Below the pieces are notes generated by a model that was not told the DNA's origin, made no database searches, and worked only from the letters and a program-made list of their open reading frames with translations. Made by a program: the position numbers and the translations under genes. From assembly GCA_944329355.1 (NCBI GenBank), contig CALVID010000006.1:1-43541 (forward strand): a stretch of DNA of 43,541 nucleotides, read 5' to 3'. Below, piece after piece: positions 7,802 through 16,063 of this stretch. The first letter of the stretch is position 1; every line of letters begins with the position of its first letter. This DNA is from an uncultured Bacilli bacterium (lineage in GTDB: Bacteria; Bacillota_I; Bacilli_A; RF39; UBA660).

Positions 7802-8495
7802 AATTTCTTCTAAATTCTTTAAGTGAATTTAAAAAATCAATGTTGTTTTCTTTTTCACTTTCAGTATTAATTTCTTCATAAGCTCTACCTATTATACCAT
7901 TACTTTGTGATTTTGGGGAGCTTTTTTCTTTAGTATCTTTTTGAATACCATATATTGGTGAAATAATATCAGAATTTTTAAATCCATGATACTCTTCTTT
8001 TTTCATTGGTTTAACACTTTCAACATGAGCATGTTCATTATAAGTATTCATTGCTTCATGTACTTTCATATCCGCTTGGCTTTCAACATGAGCTTCATAT
8101 TGATCAGCTTGTTTTTTTAATTTTTCTGCTTGTGCCATCAATTCTTGATAACTGATAATTGCATTTTCTTCTTGCTCTCTTTCAAACTCATCAATATTAT
8201 CTTTTTGTTCTTCTTGTTTATCTAAATCTGCACTCATCTGCATATAAACGCGTTCCAATTCCTCTTTAGCTTTTTTTTGCTCATCAGTCATATCGTTTAC
8301 TTGAGTATCCACATTTTGTTTCATAGCTTCTTCTAAATTATCCTCATTATCAAAACGCTCATCTTCACTAATTGGCTTTACTCTATCACCTTTAATAGCT
8401 ACCTTAAATATAATTGTAGCCACTACTAAAATAGCCAAAAATATAATCCCTATTATAATTAAATCTCTATCAGCAATCTCAAATAAAATATTCAT
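7797..8495 (-). CDS. Membrane-anchored coiled-coil protein, unknown function, 232 aa
   Basis: No family recognised. From the ATG at 8493-8495 (GGAGTGGATTGT precedes it) the protein has a short leader, one membrane segment (LIIIGIIFLAILVVATIIF) and then a long charged helical region of Glu/Lys/Gln heptads (about 60-140). The tail contains SDIISPIYGIQ, resembling the short SPIYG-type motif found in several cytoplasmic regions of Firmicute cell-envelope or division proteins, and ends in SLKEFRRNL. The longer open frame to 8546 starts inside the presumed leader RNA. The layout recalls EzrA/DivIVA-associated linkers, but that is inference. It is preceded by a promoter whose spacer is a palindrome (8564-8581). 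Confidence 0.75.
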   Translation of the reverse strand: MNILFEIADRDLIIIGIIFLAILVVATIIFKVAIKGDRVKPISEDERFDNEDNLEEAMKQNVDTQVNDMTDEQKKAKEELERVYMQMSADLDKQEEQKDNIDEFEREQEENAIISYQELMAQAEKLKKQADQYEAHVESQADMKVHEAMNTYNEHAHVESVKPMKKEEYHGFKNSDIISPIYGIQKDTKEKSSPKSQSNGIIGRAYEEINTESEKENNIDFLNSLKEFRRNL

Positions 8496-8559
8496 ACAAT
8501 CCACTCCAAATACTAAAAGCCTAAAATGAAATAAAAAACAAAGCAAATTTGTTCCTAGG

Positions 8560-8587
8560 CTTATACACTATATACAGTGTACCACAA
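8560..8587 (-). promoter_or_regulatory. Promoter with palindromic operator in its spacer
   Basis: TACACT-ATATAC-AGTGTA (8564-8581) is a perfect 6-bp-arm inverted repeat. On minus it sits between TTGTGG (-35, 8582-8587) and TATAAG (-10, 8560-8565), a 16-bp spacer. TACA/TGTA half-sites are used by several repressor families (for example BlaI/MecI and CopY), but no regulator can be named. Confidence 0.5.
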
Positions 8588-8674
8588 ACTAAATTTTTTT
8601 CAAAGGCTTTATCGACATTTTTTTACAGATTTTAAAATGCCTATTAATATTATTGTTTTTTTAAACAAATTTAT

Positions 8675-8703
8675 TCAAAAAAAGATAGGATCAAACCTAT
8701 CTT
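8675..8703 (-). terminator. Terminator of the zinc-ribbon operon
   Basis: AAGATAGG (with the TAA stop inside) pairs perfectly with CCTATCTT, then seven T residues, on minus. Confidence 0.8.
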
Positions 8704-9394
8704 ATGAAAATATAAATGATAATATAAATAATAGTACACCATAAAATACTGTCGTAAGTAAATAAATATATCCGTGTTTATTCTCATCTGTAACCCCTAA
8801 ATTTTCAATTCCTTTAAATATATAAACAGTATTTAAAACAGAGCCAAGTAAGAAAATCACTACACCTAAAACCACATTTACAAACATAAAAATTGAAGCT
8901 ACAAGTAAAGATATAGATAAAATAACAGAATTTACTCCATACATAGCAAAGACCTTTTTAAAACTCTTATCACCTTTAAAAATAACAGAATTTACCAAAT
9001 ATAAAAGTCCTGTATAAACAAAGATAAATATAACTGCTACTACTAAACATACAAAGAATATTTTTAAATATGGTATCTGTGTAGCTACAGCACCCATAGT
9101 ATAAAGTGAAATTCCACCCATTGAACTAGTAGCCACATCTGATAAATTTTTTACAAAAGATAAAACAAATAAAGATATCACTACGCTGAATATTCCTAAT
9201 AAAATTAAAGCTAAACTAAAGTGTTTATCATTACTATAAGTTTTAATAGTATCAACAGGTTTAACAAACATACCTTTTATAACATCTACAAAACTCGTTC
9301 CCAAGCTTTCTGATTGCCCTTGCACATTAGCTTGACAACTACATACTTCTCCTTCATTTAATTGTTTACCACAATGAATACAAAATTTTGCCAT
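8702..9394 (-). CDS. Zinc-ribbon polytopic membrane protein (Yip1-like layout)
   Basis: 230 residues with an N-terminal zinc ribbon, KFCIHCGKQLNEGEVCSCQ (two Cys pairs: CxxC and CxC), a 35-residue linker and then about five membrane segments from residue 57 on (ALILLGIFSVVISLFVL, IFFVCLVVAVIFIFVYTG and three more). The layout resembles zinc-ribbon plus Yip1/DUF-type membrane proteins of Firmicutes; function unknown. AAGGAGGAGAATTA precedes the ATG. It follows the gene at 9407 by only 12 bp, shares the promoter at 10636-10664 and is ended by a strong hairpin, so the two zinc-ribbon proteins are made together. Confidence 0.8.
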   Translation of the reverse strand: MAKFCIHCGKQLNEGEVCSCQANVQGQSESLGTSFVDVIKGMFVKPVDTIKTYSNDKHFSLALILLGIFSVVISLFVLSFVKNLSDVATSSMGGISLYTMGAVATQIPYLKIFFVCLVVAVIFIFVYTGLLYLVNSVIFKGDKSFKKVFAMYGVNSVILSISLLVASIFMFVNVVLGVVIFLLGSVLNTVYIFKGIENLGVTDENKHGYIYLLTTVFYGVLLFILSFIFS

Positions 9395-9406
9395 TAATTC
9401 TCCTCC

Positions 9407-10591
9407 TTAAAATCTTGAAAAATAAGTTGCTAAACTTGTAAAATCAACAAGTTTAAATCCATCAGCATAATCAAATGTTAAATATGCTGTATCGTCATCA
9501 CTTTTTGAAATATTTTCTTCAGAAAAATAATCTTTAACTGTATATTTATATTCAACATCAACAGTTATTTCTAAACATCCATCTGCATCTACTGATAATC
9601 TATCAACACTTAAATCAGTTAAAGTATACTCTTTAAGTTCATTATTTTTAATAGATCTAGCAAATGATTCATAAGCATCTTCTAAATCAGATAAATCCGC
9701 ACCATCATAATTGAAATCTCCCTTAATATCATTAAAGTTTTTTCCTTCAATGGCCGCTTTATACAATTTTCCAACATAATCTTTAGCCGCCTCTTCTAAA
9801 GCTTTTTCATTTTTATCTGATAATTTTAAAGTATTAATACTTGAACCATAACCACTAACATCAATTGTACTTTCGGTTGTAAGACCATTTTCCAAAGTTA
9901 CAGTAACATCATACTCTCCTTTAAAAATAGCAGGAATTACATAAGTATCATATCTCGTACTATCACTTTCTTCTTTATATTTTTCAGATACTTCCACACC
10001 TTCCAATTTCAAAGATGCACCTTTGAATGTTGTTATTTCATAATCTTCTTCTACTAAAGAACTACCTTGACTAATTTTCCAATTATCAAAAATAAGCATC
10101 TTATTTTTTTTGTCCTTCACCAAATAAATAATTTCATTTAATGGTGTTTGACGTCCTTCCAAAGTATAACTTATTTTTACTTGTGCAGATAACCCATCCG
10201 CAGATTTTTCTTCACTTACAACTTGATAATTAACTAAATCGTCGTTTTCTTTAGTGTCGATTACTTCATTAAAAATTTTTTTACTAGTAAACTCACTATC
10301 AGGAACATCAATATAATCATAAAGTTTATTAGTATCATCATTCATAAGTGCTACAAAATAATCCTCAGCTACTTTTGAAGGTGTATAATTATTAGATAAA
10401 ATTATACCTCCTCCACCTAATATAATTACCAAAGCTACCACTACAACAATAATAATTTTAGTCTTTTTACTTAATGGTTTTTTAGGTGTTTTTGGTAACA
10501 CCACCTTACTTTCCTCAGCTATTTTAGCTCCACAAAACTCGCAAAACTGAGCTCCATCTTGATTCTTTTTACCACATTCTGGACAAAACAT
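9407..10591 (-). CDS. Zinc-ribbon, single-pass membrane protein with extracellular domains (TcaA/YvbJ-like)
   Basis: The first residues MFCPECGKKNQDGAQFCEFC form a four-Cys zinc ribbon. A basic linker (KKPLSKKTK) and one membrane helix (IIIVVVVALVIILGGGGIIL, about 46-65) follow, then about 325 extracellular residues. They begin with a helical NTF2-like stretch (PSKVAEDYFVALMNDDTNKL) and have a second YVGKLYKAAIEG repeat-like helix later. This matches the TcaA/YvbJ architecture (cell-wall stress and glycopeptide response in staphylococci); the role here is inferred. An in-frame GTG lies three codons upstream (10600), but AAAGGAG spacing favours the ATG at 10591. A TTGATA-17-TATAAT promoter precedes it. 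Confidence 0.82.
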   Translation of the reverse strand: MFCPECGKKNQDGAQFCEFCGAKIAEESKVVLPKTPKKPLSKKTKIIIVVVVALVIILGGGGIILSNNYTPSKVAEDYFVALMNDDTNKLYDYIDVPDSEFTSKKIFNEVIDTKENDDLVNYQVVSEEKSADGLSAQVKISYTLEGRQTPLNEIIYLVKDKKNKMLIFDNWKISQGSSLVEEDYEITTFKGASLKLEGVEVSEKYKEESDSTRYDTYVIPAIFKGEYDVTVTLENGLTTESTIDVSGYGSSINTLKLSDKNEKALEEAAKDYVGKLYKAAIEGKNFNDIKGDFNYDGADLSDLEDAYESFARSIKNNELKEYTLTDLSVDRLSVDADGCLEITVDVEYKYTVKDYFSEENISKSDDDTAYLTFDYADGFKLVDFTSLATYFSRF

Positions 10592-10635
10592 ATACCCCAC
10601 TCCTTTCTAAGATAAAGTATTCTCTATCTGCTTTA

Positions 10636-10664
10636 ATTATATCCCATAAAACTCATTTTATCAA
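10636..10664 (-). promoter_or_regulatory. Promoter of the zinc-ribbon operon
   Basis: TTGATA (10659-10664), 17-bp spacer, TATAAT (10636-10641) on minus. The -35 overlaps the last codons of the ApbE-like gene. Confidence 0.75.
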
Positions 10665-11536
10665 TCATTTTTACAAAATTTATCAAACCCTTCAGTTTTT
10701 ATTATTTTATCACCATCAAGCCATAAAACTTCACTTTTATATTTTTTAGCCAGCTCCCTTCCATCTTTTTCATTCATTAAATATAAACTATTTACAAGCA
10801 TATTGGCAGTTAAATTATCATTAGCAATCACTACTACACTATCATATTTACTTTCTTTCTTTCCAGTTTTGGGATTAACCATATAACTTTTAAACTCACT
10901 AACATTATTTCTTGTAGCAATCGATTTATCTTCTAACTCTACTATTTCTAATATTTCATCAGTATTAGGATTACTAATACTAATCTTGTATTTACCATTA
11001 TCATAATGTTTTCCTACCGTTATATCTCCATTTTCATTTACTATATATTTATATATATCATTTTGTTTAAAATAATATAAAACCTCATTCGTTGCATAAC
11101 TACCAATTATATTATCAAAATTAAAATCAATTTCATTAACTAATTTATCATCTTCAATATTAACCTTTTCTATCTCACTTTTAAATTTATACTCTTTATC
11201 TTCCAAATGTCTAAGTAACTCGCCACTTGTAATATCAATATATCCATCAGTTTTATAATAAATTAATTTGCCATATTCAACTAAAGCTTGTTCGTCTTCA
11301 TCTAATTTTCCACTTAAATTATCAACATTTTTATACTTCTTATATATATTATTTATGTCTTTAGTTAATTTTTTATGATCCACCTTATCATAAACTCTAA
11401 AGGTAATATTTTCCCCATAATAGCTAAAAGTCTCCATATAAGATTCATTCTTATTAAAAAATATAATCCATATAAGCAAAACACAAATTATAAACAAAAT
11501 AATATAATTCCTTTTATCTAATATTTTTTTAAACAT
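10661..11536 (-). CDS. ApbE-family protein, membrane-anchored and degenerate
   Basis: ApbE enzymes attach FMN to extracytoplasmic flavoproteins. Family landmarks are recognisable: an N-terminal membrane segment (YIILFIICVLLIWIIFF), NENGDITVG where the family has NAGGD, YMVNPKTGKK for the HIxxPxTG motif, and SVVVIANDNLTANMLVNSL for the metal-binding TxxDAxATAL segment (Asp and Thr kept). The AKGYAxD substrate motif has become GSYATNE and the HIIDP histidine is absent, so flavin transfer may be lost. About 291 residues, slightly short. The ATG at 11536 has GGTGA five bases upstream; an earlier ATG at 11548 overlaps that site. Possible promoter TTGCTA-18-TATACT at 11553-11582. No flavoprotein target is visible nearby. 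Confidence 0.72.
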   Translation of the reverse strand: MFKKILDKRNYIILFIICVLLIWIIFFNKNESYMETFSYYGENITFRVYDKVDHKKLTKDINNIYKKYKNVDNLSGKLDEDEQALVEYGKLIYYKTDGYIDITSGELLRHLEDKEYKFKSEIEKVNIEDDKLVNEIDFNFDNIIGSYATNEVLYYFKQNDIYKYIVNENGDITVGKHYDNGKYKISISNPNTDEILEIVELEDKSIATRNNVSEFKSYMVNPKTGKKESKYDSVVVIANDNLTANMLVNSLYLMNEKDGRELAKKYKSEVLWLDGDKIIKTEGFDKFCKND

Positions 11537-11559
11537 ACTCTTCACCATCTAAAGTATAA

Positions 11560-11587
11560 CAAAAGACCTCGCTTAATAGCAAGATCT
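11560..11587 (-). terminator. Terminator of the GT4 gene
   Basis: AGATCTTGCT and AGCGAGGTCT form a 10-bp stem with G-U pairs around ATTA, then TTTT on minus. The -35 of the probable ApbE-gene promoter (11577-11582) lies in this hairpin. Confidence 0.65.
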
Positions 11588-11607
11588 ACTCTATAATTCA
11601 AATCACT

Positions 11608-12624
11608 TTACTTATTTACCAAATCTTTTTCTAGCACATATTCATAAACTTTTTTTAATTTATAACCGATCTTCTTAATATCTCTTTCTTTAGCTACTTT
11701 ATACCCTTCTAAAGTCAAATCTGGTAACTCATTATTTAAAATTGATTTTATTTTAATTTCAAAATCATCAATATTTTTAGCTTTATAAACATTAACCCCA
11801 TCTTTAAGCCAATCGTCATAAATAGGAATATCACTAATTAATGTTTTAGTTTTCATAGCCAAAGCTTCTAATAACACAATTCCTTCCGTTTCTTCTTTAG
11901 TTGGAAAAATATATAAATCACACCCAGCATATGCGTCTTTTAAAGAAGCACTATCAACATACCCTGGAAAATAAACATTATCTGTTTTATTTTTTATTGC
12001 TTCACTTATTTTAAGAGGAATAAGTGAAGGCTTAGTATACCCAAACCAAATAAATTTATAATTGGGCATTCTTTTAGCAAGTTCCAAAAATTCTAAAATT
12101 CCTTTTCTTTCAATATAAAGCCCAACTGCCATAATGACTTTATCCTCGTCAGAAAACCCATATTCCTTTCTAAATCTATATCTACTATCTTTATCAGCAC
12201 GAAAAAATTCCAAATCAATACCATTAGAAATAGGAATAATTTCTTTACCTAAATCATACTTTTCTAAAACTTTTTTAGAATACTCTGTTGGTGTAATCAA
12301 TAAATCTGCAGACCCGTAACAGAGCTTTAACCATTGACGAAAAAGTGGTGAAACACCGTTTGAAAGTTTAAATGAATTACGAAAATCCTCTTCTGTAGAA
12401 TGGGCATGAAAAATCACCTTTTTACCCATCTGTTTACATCTTTTAGCTAACATTAGCGATTCTGGAAAAATGGTATTAATATGAACTATATCAAAGTCAT
12501 CATTAGGATCAGTAGTATAAGGCACATGAACTAAATCTAAAGCTTTCATTTGATGAACAATAGCCCTTCCAACTCCACTTTTCTCAACATCTTTAAATTT
12601 CCCGGTATGTAACAGTATCTTCAT
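11608..12624 (-). CDS. GT4 glycosyltransferase, probable glycolipid (diglycosyl-diacylglycerol) synthase
   Basis: A GT-B fold enzyme of family 4, 338 residues. The N-terminus KSGVGRAIVHQMKAL, followed by VPYTTDPNDDFDIVHINT and HAHSTEEDFRNSF, closely resembles what I recall of the enterococcal BgsA and pneumococcal CpoA proteins. These add the second sugar to monoglucosyl-diacylglycerol, giving the membrane anchor of lipoteichoic acid. The C-terminal nucleotide-sugar site is EETEGIVLLEALAMKT (EX7E). No membrane helix; such enzymes bind the inner face peripherally. Donor and acceptor cannot be read from sequence. It follows ylmC by 9 bp, so they are co-transcribed; a terminator follows. Confidence 0.85.
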   Translation of the reverse strand: MKILLHTGKFKDVEKSGVGRAIVHQMKALDLVHVPYTTDPNDDFDIVHINTIFPESLMLAKRCKQMGKKVIFHAHSTEEDFRNSFKLSNGVSPLFRQWLKLCYGSADLLITPTEYSKKVLEKYDLGKEIIPISNGIDLEFFRADKDSRYRFRKEYGFSDEDKVIMAVGLYIERKGILEFLELAKRMPNYKFIWFGYTKPSLIPLKISEAIKNKTDNVYFPGYVDSASLKDAYAGCDLYIFPTKEETEGIVLLEALAMKTKTLISDIPIYDDWLKDGVNVYKAKNIDDFEIKIKSILNNELPDLTLEGYKVAKERDIKKIGYKLKKVYEYVLEKDLVNK

Positions 12625-12633
12625 AAATACCTC

Positions 12634-12855
12634 CTAAGTATTCACATTTACTAGTATAACATCTTTGCCAATCTTGTCAATCTGCGACCATTTAATTTTA
12701 ACAGTAGCACCAATGAAAAAAAACAACCTTCTTCTTTGTACATTCATTTCTATAATCTTACCTTCTTTATCTAAACTAACATCAATTATCGAACCAACTT
12801 TCTTCCCATCAAAAACATTTATAATATCTTTGTTTTGTAAATCAGAAAGCATCAT
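12634..12855 (-). CDS. ylmC: YlmC/YmxH family PRC-barrel sporulation-associated protein
   Basis: A 73-residue PRC-barrel protein: MLSDLQNKDIINVFDGKKVG, then VSLDKEGKIIEMNV and KIKWSQIDKIGKDVILVN, the standard YlmC/YmxH pattern. In Bacillus subtilis ylmC lies close to sigG, and here it sits about 2.4 kb downstream of sigG on the same strand, which supports the assignment. The longer open frame to 12882 is rejected because GGTGG lies four bases before the ATG at 12855. Its molecular function is unknown across the family. It is 9 bp from the GT4 gene and likely co-transcribed with it. Confidence 0.85.
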   Translation of the reverse strand: MMLSDLQNKDIINVFDGKKVGSIIDVSLDKEGKIIEMNVQRRRLFFFIGATVKIKWSQIDKIGKDVILVNVNT

Positions 12856-12885
12856 ACTACCACCCAATAAAATATATTCCAAACA

Positions 12886-12913
12886 AAAAAAGAAAATGTA
12901 TCATTTCCTAATT
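12886..12913 (-). terminator. Terminator of the serine-hydrolase gene
   Basis: GGAAATG-ATA-CATTTTC followed by seven T residues on minus. The TGA stop (12901-12903) is inside the stem. Confidence 0.65.
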
Positions 12914-14367
12914 TTTTCTGTTTCAAAACTTTCAGAAACTGCAGATTTTAAAACTCCACTCTGTTCAATCTCTGCTTTACGCATTAAAACATTTTTAGCA
13001 AGTCTAAGTTTAAGTAAAGTATAAATAGCTTCTTCTTTTAAAGTATTAGTAATTCTTGTAAAAGGCACACTAGAAATAACCTTGTTCTCATCATCTAACA
13101 CTTTAGAAGTTTTACCCGCCACTTTAAACTTAGTTCCATCTTTAAATTTCTTTCCACAATCGACAATATTAAATTTTTTATTATCAATAACAATATCCCT
13201 TTCAGACTCTAAAGAAAGTGGGTTAGCTAAAATATTAGCCGTTAATTCATTTTTTAAATCAAACGTTGCCCAAGTACCTGTAAAACCAGTCATAGCAAAA
13301 GATTCATCACTCATAACATTAGCCATTTCATTTGTTCTAATACCTTCTGGATGTTTATAATAAACAGCCATAGCCCTATTAACATTTTGGACCCCAGTCG
13401 TATATCCATCTTTATTTTTCTTATACATAATCGTACCATCTGGATTTAATAAAATAGGTGTATTTAAAGCTGGAGTTATCATCTTAGTAATAGAATCATT
13501 AGATAAAAAACCTTTATTCAAAGCATCAAACATTTTAACTAGATCCTTAGAAGTACTAAAAATACCGGCATGTCCTGGATTCAAACTATACCTATTCATG
13601 ATTCTAGCTTTTGGATCATTTATTTCTTCATTTTCCCTCATACCAGTCAAAACGCCAAAACTTCTGTCATATCCAGTTTGTAACAAATTCATCTCATCAT
13701 TAAAGTACTTTTTAAAATATTCATCTGATTCAGGTAAAATATCTTTTAAAATAATAAATGGAATATCACTATACACAAAAGTTTTATCTTTAACAACACT
13801 AGTAGCAGCTAATCTTCTTTGAAGTTCCTCTAACGAAACATTTCCATCTCTTTCATCTAATCTACCATCTGTTCTTAAATCATAATAAAATTTAATCATC
13901 TTTGCTACTGGTATATTTAAATTACTATATTTACCATTTTTATATTCTGATACTAACTTATCTAAATCAAATTCCCCTTCTTCAGACCTTTTTAAAGCCT
14001 CTACTGTAGTAAATAATTTAGTTAAACTTGCTAAATCAAATCTAGTATTTTCATCTACATTTTGACCATTTTCTGCAGTCTTACCATCATAAGTATAAAT
14101 AGACACCCCACTTTTAGCATCTTTAATACCTGTAGAAAGTCCAGGTACAAGCATACTAATACCTTTAACCGTCTTCAAATAATCATCTATAATTGCATTA
14201 TAAACATCATTTGGTGTCCTATCCATCATATCTGCAAGTTCACCTTTTTCCTTATCAAACATTTCTACCAAATAACGATACTCTTGTAATTTACCATTCT
14301 TAACAAGCTCACTAATTAACTTATATTCTTCTTCAGTAATAATTCCTAGATATTGTCCTTTTTCCAA
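12901..14367 (-). CDS. Serine hydrolase of the beta-lactamase/class C penicillin-binding fold
   Basis: Motifs of the class C beta-lactamase/DD-peptidase/EstB superfamily are visible: catalytic SxxK as SLTK (in DLASLTKLFTTVEAL, about 110-125), YSD for the YxN motif, and GHAGIFSTSKDLVKMF, seen in many class C-like proteins, then a GFTGTWATFDL segment. There is no signal peptide or membrane anchor, so it appears cytoplasmic, which is unusual for this family. A roughly 95-residue N-terminal helical extension precedes the catalytic domain. No ATG fits: GGAAGAGGTG is followed six bases later by TTG (14367), which I take as the start; another TTG upstream (14385) lies before the ribosome site. A promoter is at 14390-14419. 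Substrate unknown. Confidence 0.82.
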   Translation of the reverse strand: MEKGQYLGIITEEEYKLISELVKNGKLQEYRYLVEMFDKEKGELADMMDRTPNDVYNAIIDDYLKTVKGISMLVPGLSTGIKDAKSGVSIYTYDGKTAENGQNVDENTRFDLASLTKLFTTVEALKRSEEGEFDLDKLVSEYKNGKYSNLNIPVAKMIKFYYDLRTDGRLDERDGNVSLEELQRRLAATSVVKDKTFVYSDIPFIILKDILPESDEYFKKYFNDEMNLLQTGYDRSFGVLTGMRENEEINDPKARIMNRYSLNPGHAGIFSTSKDLVKMFDALNKGFLSNDSITKMITPALNTPILLNPDGTIMYKKNKDGYTTGVQNVNRAMAVYYKHPEGIRTNEMANVMSDESFAMTGFTGTWATFDLKNELTANILANPLSLESERDIVIDNKKFNIVDCGKKFKDGTKFKVAGKTSKVLDDENKVISSVPFTRITNTLKEEAIYTLLKLRLAKNVLMRKAEIEQSGVLKSAVSESFETEKIRK

Positions 14368-14389
14368 CAAACACACCTCTTCCAAAATT

Positions 14390-14419
14390 ATTATAAATCA
14401 TATTATAATACTGCGTCAA
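14390..14419 (-). promoter_or_regulatory. Promoter of the serine-hydrolase gene
   Basis: TTGACG (14414-14419), 18-bp spacer, TATAAT (14390-14395) on minus. Confidence 0.65.
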
Positions 14420-14421
14420 CT

Positions 14422-15147
14422 TTACTCTTTAATACTTTTTCTTACCAATTCTTTAAATAGTTTCAAATTTTCATTTTCTAACTCAGGATGAAATTGTACC
14501 CCAACACACCACCAATCACTTTTACTTTCTAAAACTTCTATAACTCCATCTTCAGAAAAACCCGTAACTTTAAACAAAGCACTTTCTTTGTTTAAAAGTT
14601 CTTCTTTAACCATTGAATTATGAAGTGATGGTACACTCAACACATTTTTTTGATAAATATCATAAATTATAGATTCACTATCTATAAACACCTTATGCTT
14701 AGTCTTGTCAATTTGATCAATAATAAAAGGATCTAAATTATTATGACCTTTTTTATCATATAAATAATATTTTTCATCATTATAATTAAAATTTTCAGCT
14801 ATAATTTTATAATTAATAGTTTTATTATTTTGTCTAAACCATTCATAACCTACCATTGTCTGCATACCCAAACAAACACCTAAAACTGGGATTTTATGAA
14901 TACAAGCATAATGAAGTGCGCATAAATGAGAACTTCCTAAATGAGGACCTCCTTGAATAACTAAACCATCACATAACTTCATTTCCTCTTCATTAAAATT
15001 CTCATCAGGAAAAAGTAACCCAAAAGGAATACCACCTGCTTCTATTATTCTTTTTGGAAAATTATCGACAAATCTAGTTTGACACTCAAAAGGGTCTTTT
15101 TTATCAAATCTCCTAGGAGCTAAAATCCCAATAACTGGTTTTTTCAT
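14422..15147 (-). CDS. Class I glutamine amidotransferase-like hydrolase (peptidase C26 / gamma-Glu hydrolase type)
   Basis: About 241 residues. The catalytic nucleophile elbow is PVLGVCLGMQ and the His-Glu pair is VGVQFHPELE, giving a full Cys-His-Glu triad. GLVIQGGPHLG matches the oxyanion-loop region of the PuuD/gamma-glutamyl-GABA hydrolase family. Members cleave gamma-glutamyl amides; the substrate here is unknown. The start at 15147 follows AGGTTGGTGATGTAT; the longer frame to 15183 begins before this ribosome site. The gene lies between sigG and the serine-hydrolase gene on the same strand, and a peptide or cell-wall role is possible but unproven. Confidence 0.82.
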   Translation of the reverse strand: MKKPVIGILAPRRFDKKDPFECQTRFVDNFPKRIIEAGGIPFGLLFPDENFNEEEMKLCDGLVIQGGPHLGSSHLCALHYACIHKIPVLGVCLGMQTMVGYEWFRQNNKTINYKIIAENFNYNDEKYYLYDKKGHNNLDPFIIDQIDKTKHKVFIDSESIIYDIYQKNVLSVPSLHNSMVKEELLNKESALFKVTGFSEDGVIEVLESKSDWWCVGVQFHPELENENLKLFKELVRKSIKE

Positions 15148-15244
15148 ATACATCACCAACCTTAACCAATAATATTCAAACAAATGGGAAAATATAGCAA
15201 ATCAAATTTTTATTACTTTTATTTTACCATATTAAAAATATATT

Positions 15245-16018
15245 TTATTTAATTAATTTTTTTATTTTAGCTAAACCATTTTTCTCAAGCCTTGATATCT
15301 GAGCTTGGCTTATACCTATCTCTTCAGCTAATTCTGTCTGAGTCCTTCCCATCATATACCTTTCTAAAATAATATATTTTTCTTTATCTTTAATTTTATT
15401 CAAAGCATTTTTCAAAGAAATTTTTGTTTCTAAATCATATACATCATCATCATTTGATAACTGATCAGATAAGTAAATAACATCTCCACCATCATTATAA
15501 ATGGGTTCAAACATACTAACAGTATCTTTAAGTGAATTTAAAGCTTGAATAACTTCCCACTCTGAAATATGCAATCTTTCAGCTATTTCAAAAGTTGTTG
15601 GTTCTTTATTATTTAAAAAAGTTAACTCATCTTTCATTTTCATGGCTTTATAAGCCAAATCCTTAATACTTCTAGATATTCTAAGACTACTATTATCCCT
15701 TAAATATCTTTTAATCTCCCCTATTATCATTGGAACCGCATATGTACTAAAACGTACCTGATGCGTCAAATCAAAATTATCAATGGCTTTAATAAGTCCA
15801 ATTACTCCGACTTGAAACAAATCATCTAAATCCAAAGTTCTTCCTGAAAAACTCTTTAAAACCGATAATACTAATTTTAAATTACCTTTAATAAGTTCCT
15901 CTTTAGCTTGTTCATCACCATTATGATATCTATTAAAAAGTTCTAACATCTCTTCTAAAGATAACACCTTAATACTTGCCGTATTAACGTTTGCTATTTC
16001 AACTTTATGTTTAGCCAT
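15245..16018 (-). CDS. sigG: RNA polymerase sporulation sigma factor SigG
   Basis: The late forespore sigma factor. About 257 residues, matching Bacillus SigG (260). Diagnostic stretches are KHKVEIANVNT at the N-terminus, GNLKLVLSVLKSF, DLDDLFQVGVIGLIKAIDNF (region 2.1/2.2, core binding), VRFSTYAVPMIIGEIKRYLR (2.3/2.4), SLFEPIYNDGGD-like MFEPIYNDGGDVIYLSDQ, and the region 4 helix-turn-helix EIGISQAQISRLEK. The start ATG at 16018 follows AAAGGATTGATATTT; the upstream open frame to 16063 is unsupported. The gene directly before it (stop at 16064) is 45 bp away. In Bacillus it follows spoIIGA-sigE immediately; here three genes intervene. Confidence 0.95.
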   Translation of the reverse strand: MAKHKVEIANVNTASIKVLSLEEMLELFNRYHNGDEQAKEELIKGNLKLVLSVLKSFSGRTLDLDDLFQVGVIGLIKAIDNFDLTHQVRFSTYAVPMIIGEIKRYLRDNSSLRISRSIKDLAYKAMKMKDELTFLNNKEPTTFEIAERLHISEWEVIQALNSLKDTVSMFEPIYNDGGDVIYLSDQLSNDDDVYDLETKISLKNALNKIKDKEKYIILERYMMGRTQTELAEEIGISQAQISRLEKNGLAKIKKLIK

Positions 16019-16063
16019 AAATATCAATCCTTTCACCCTTATAATGGGTAAAAAGAAAATCAT

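Noticed and set aside
12665-14289. Several plus-strand open frames opposite ylmC and the serine-hydrolase gene
   Set aside because: They mirror the codon pattern of the true minus-strand genes and lack ribosome sites.
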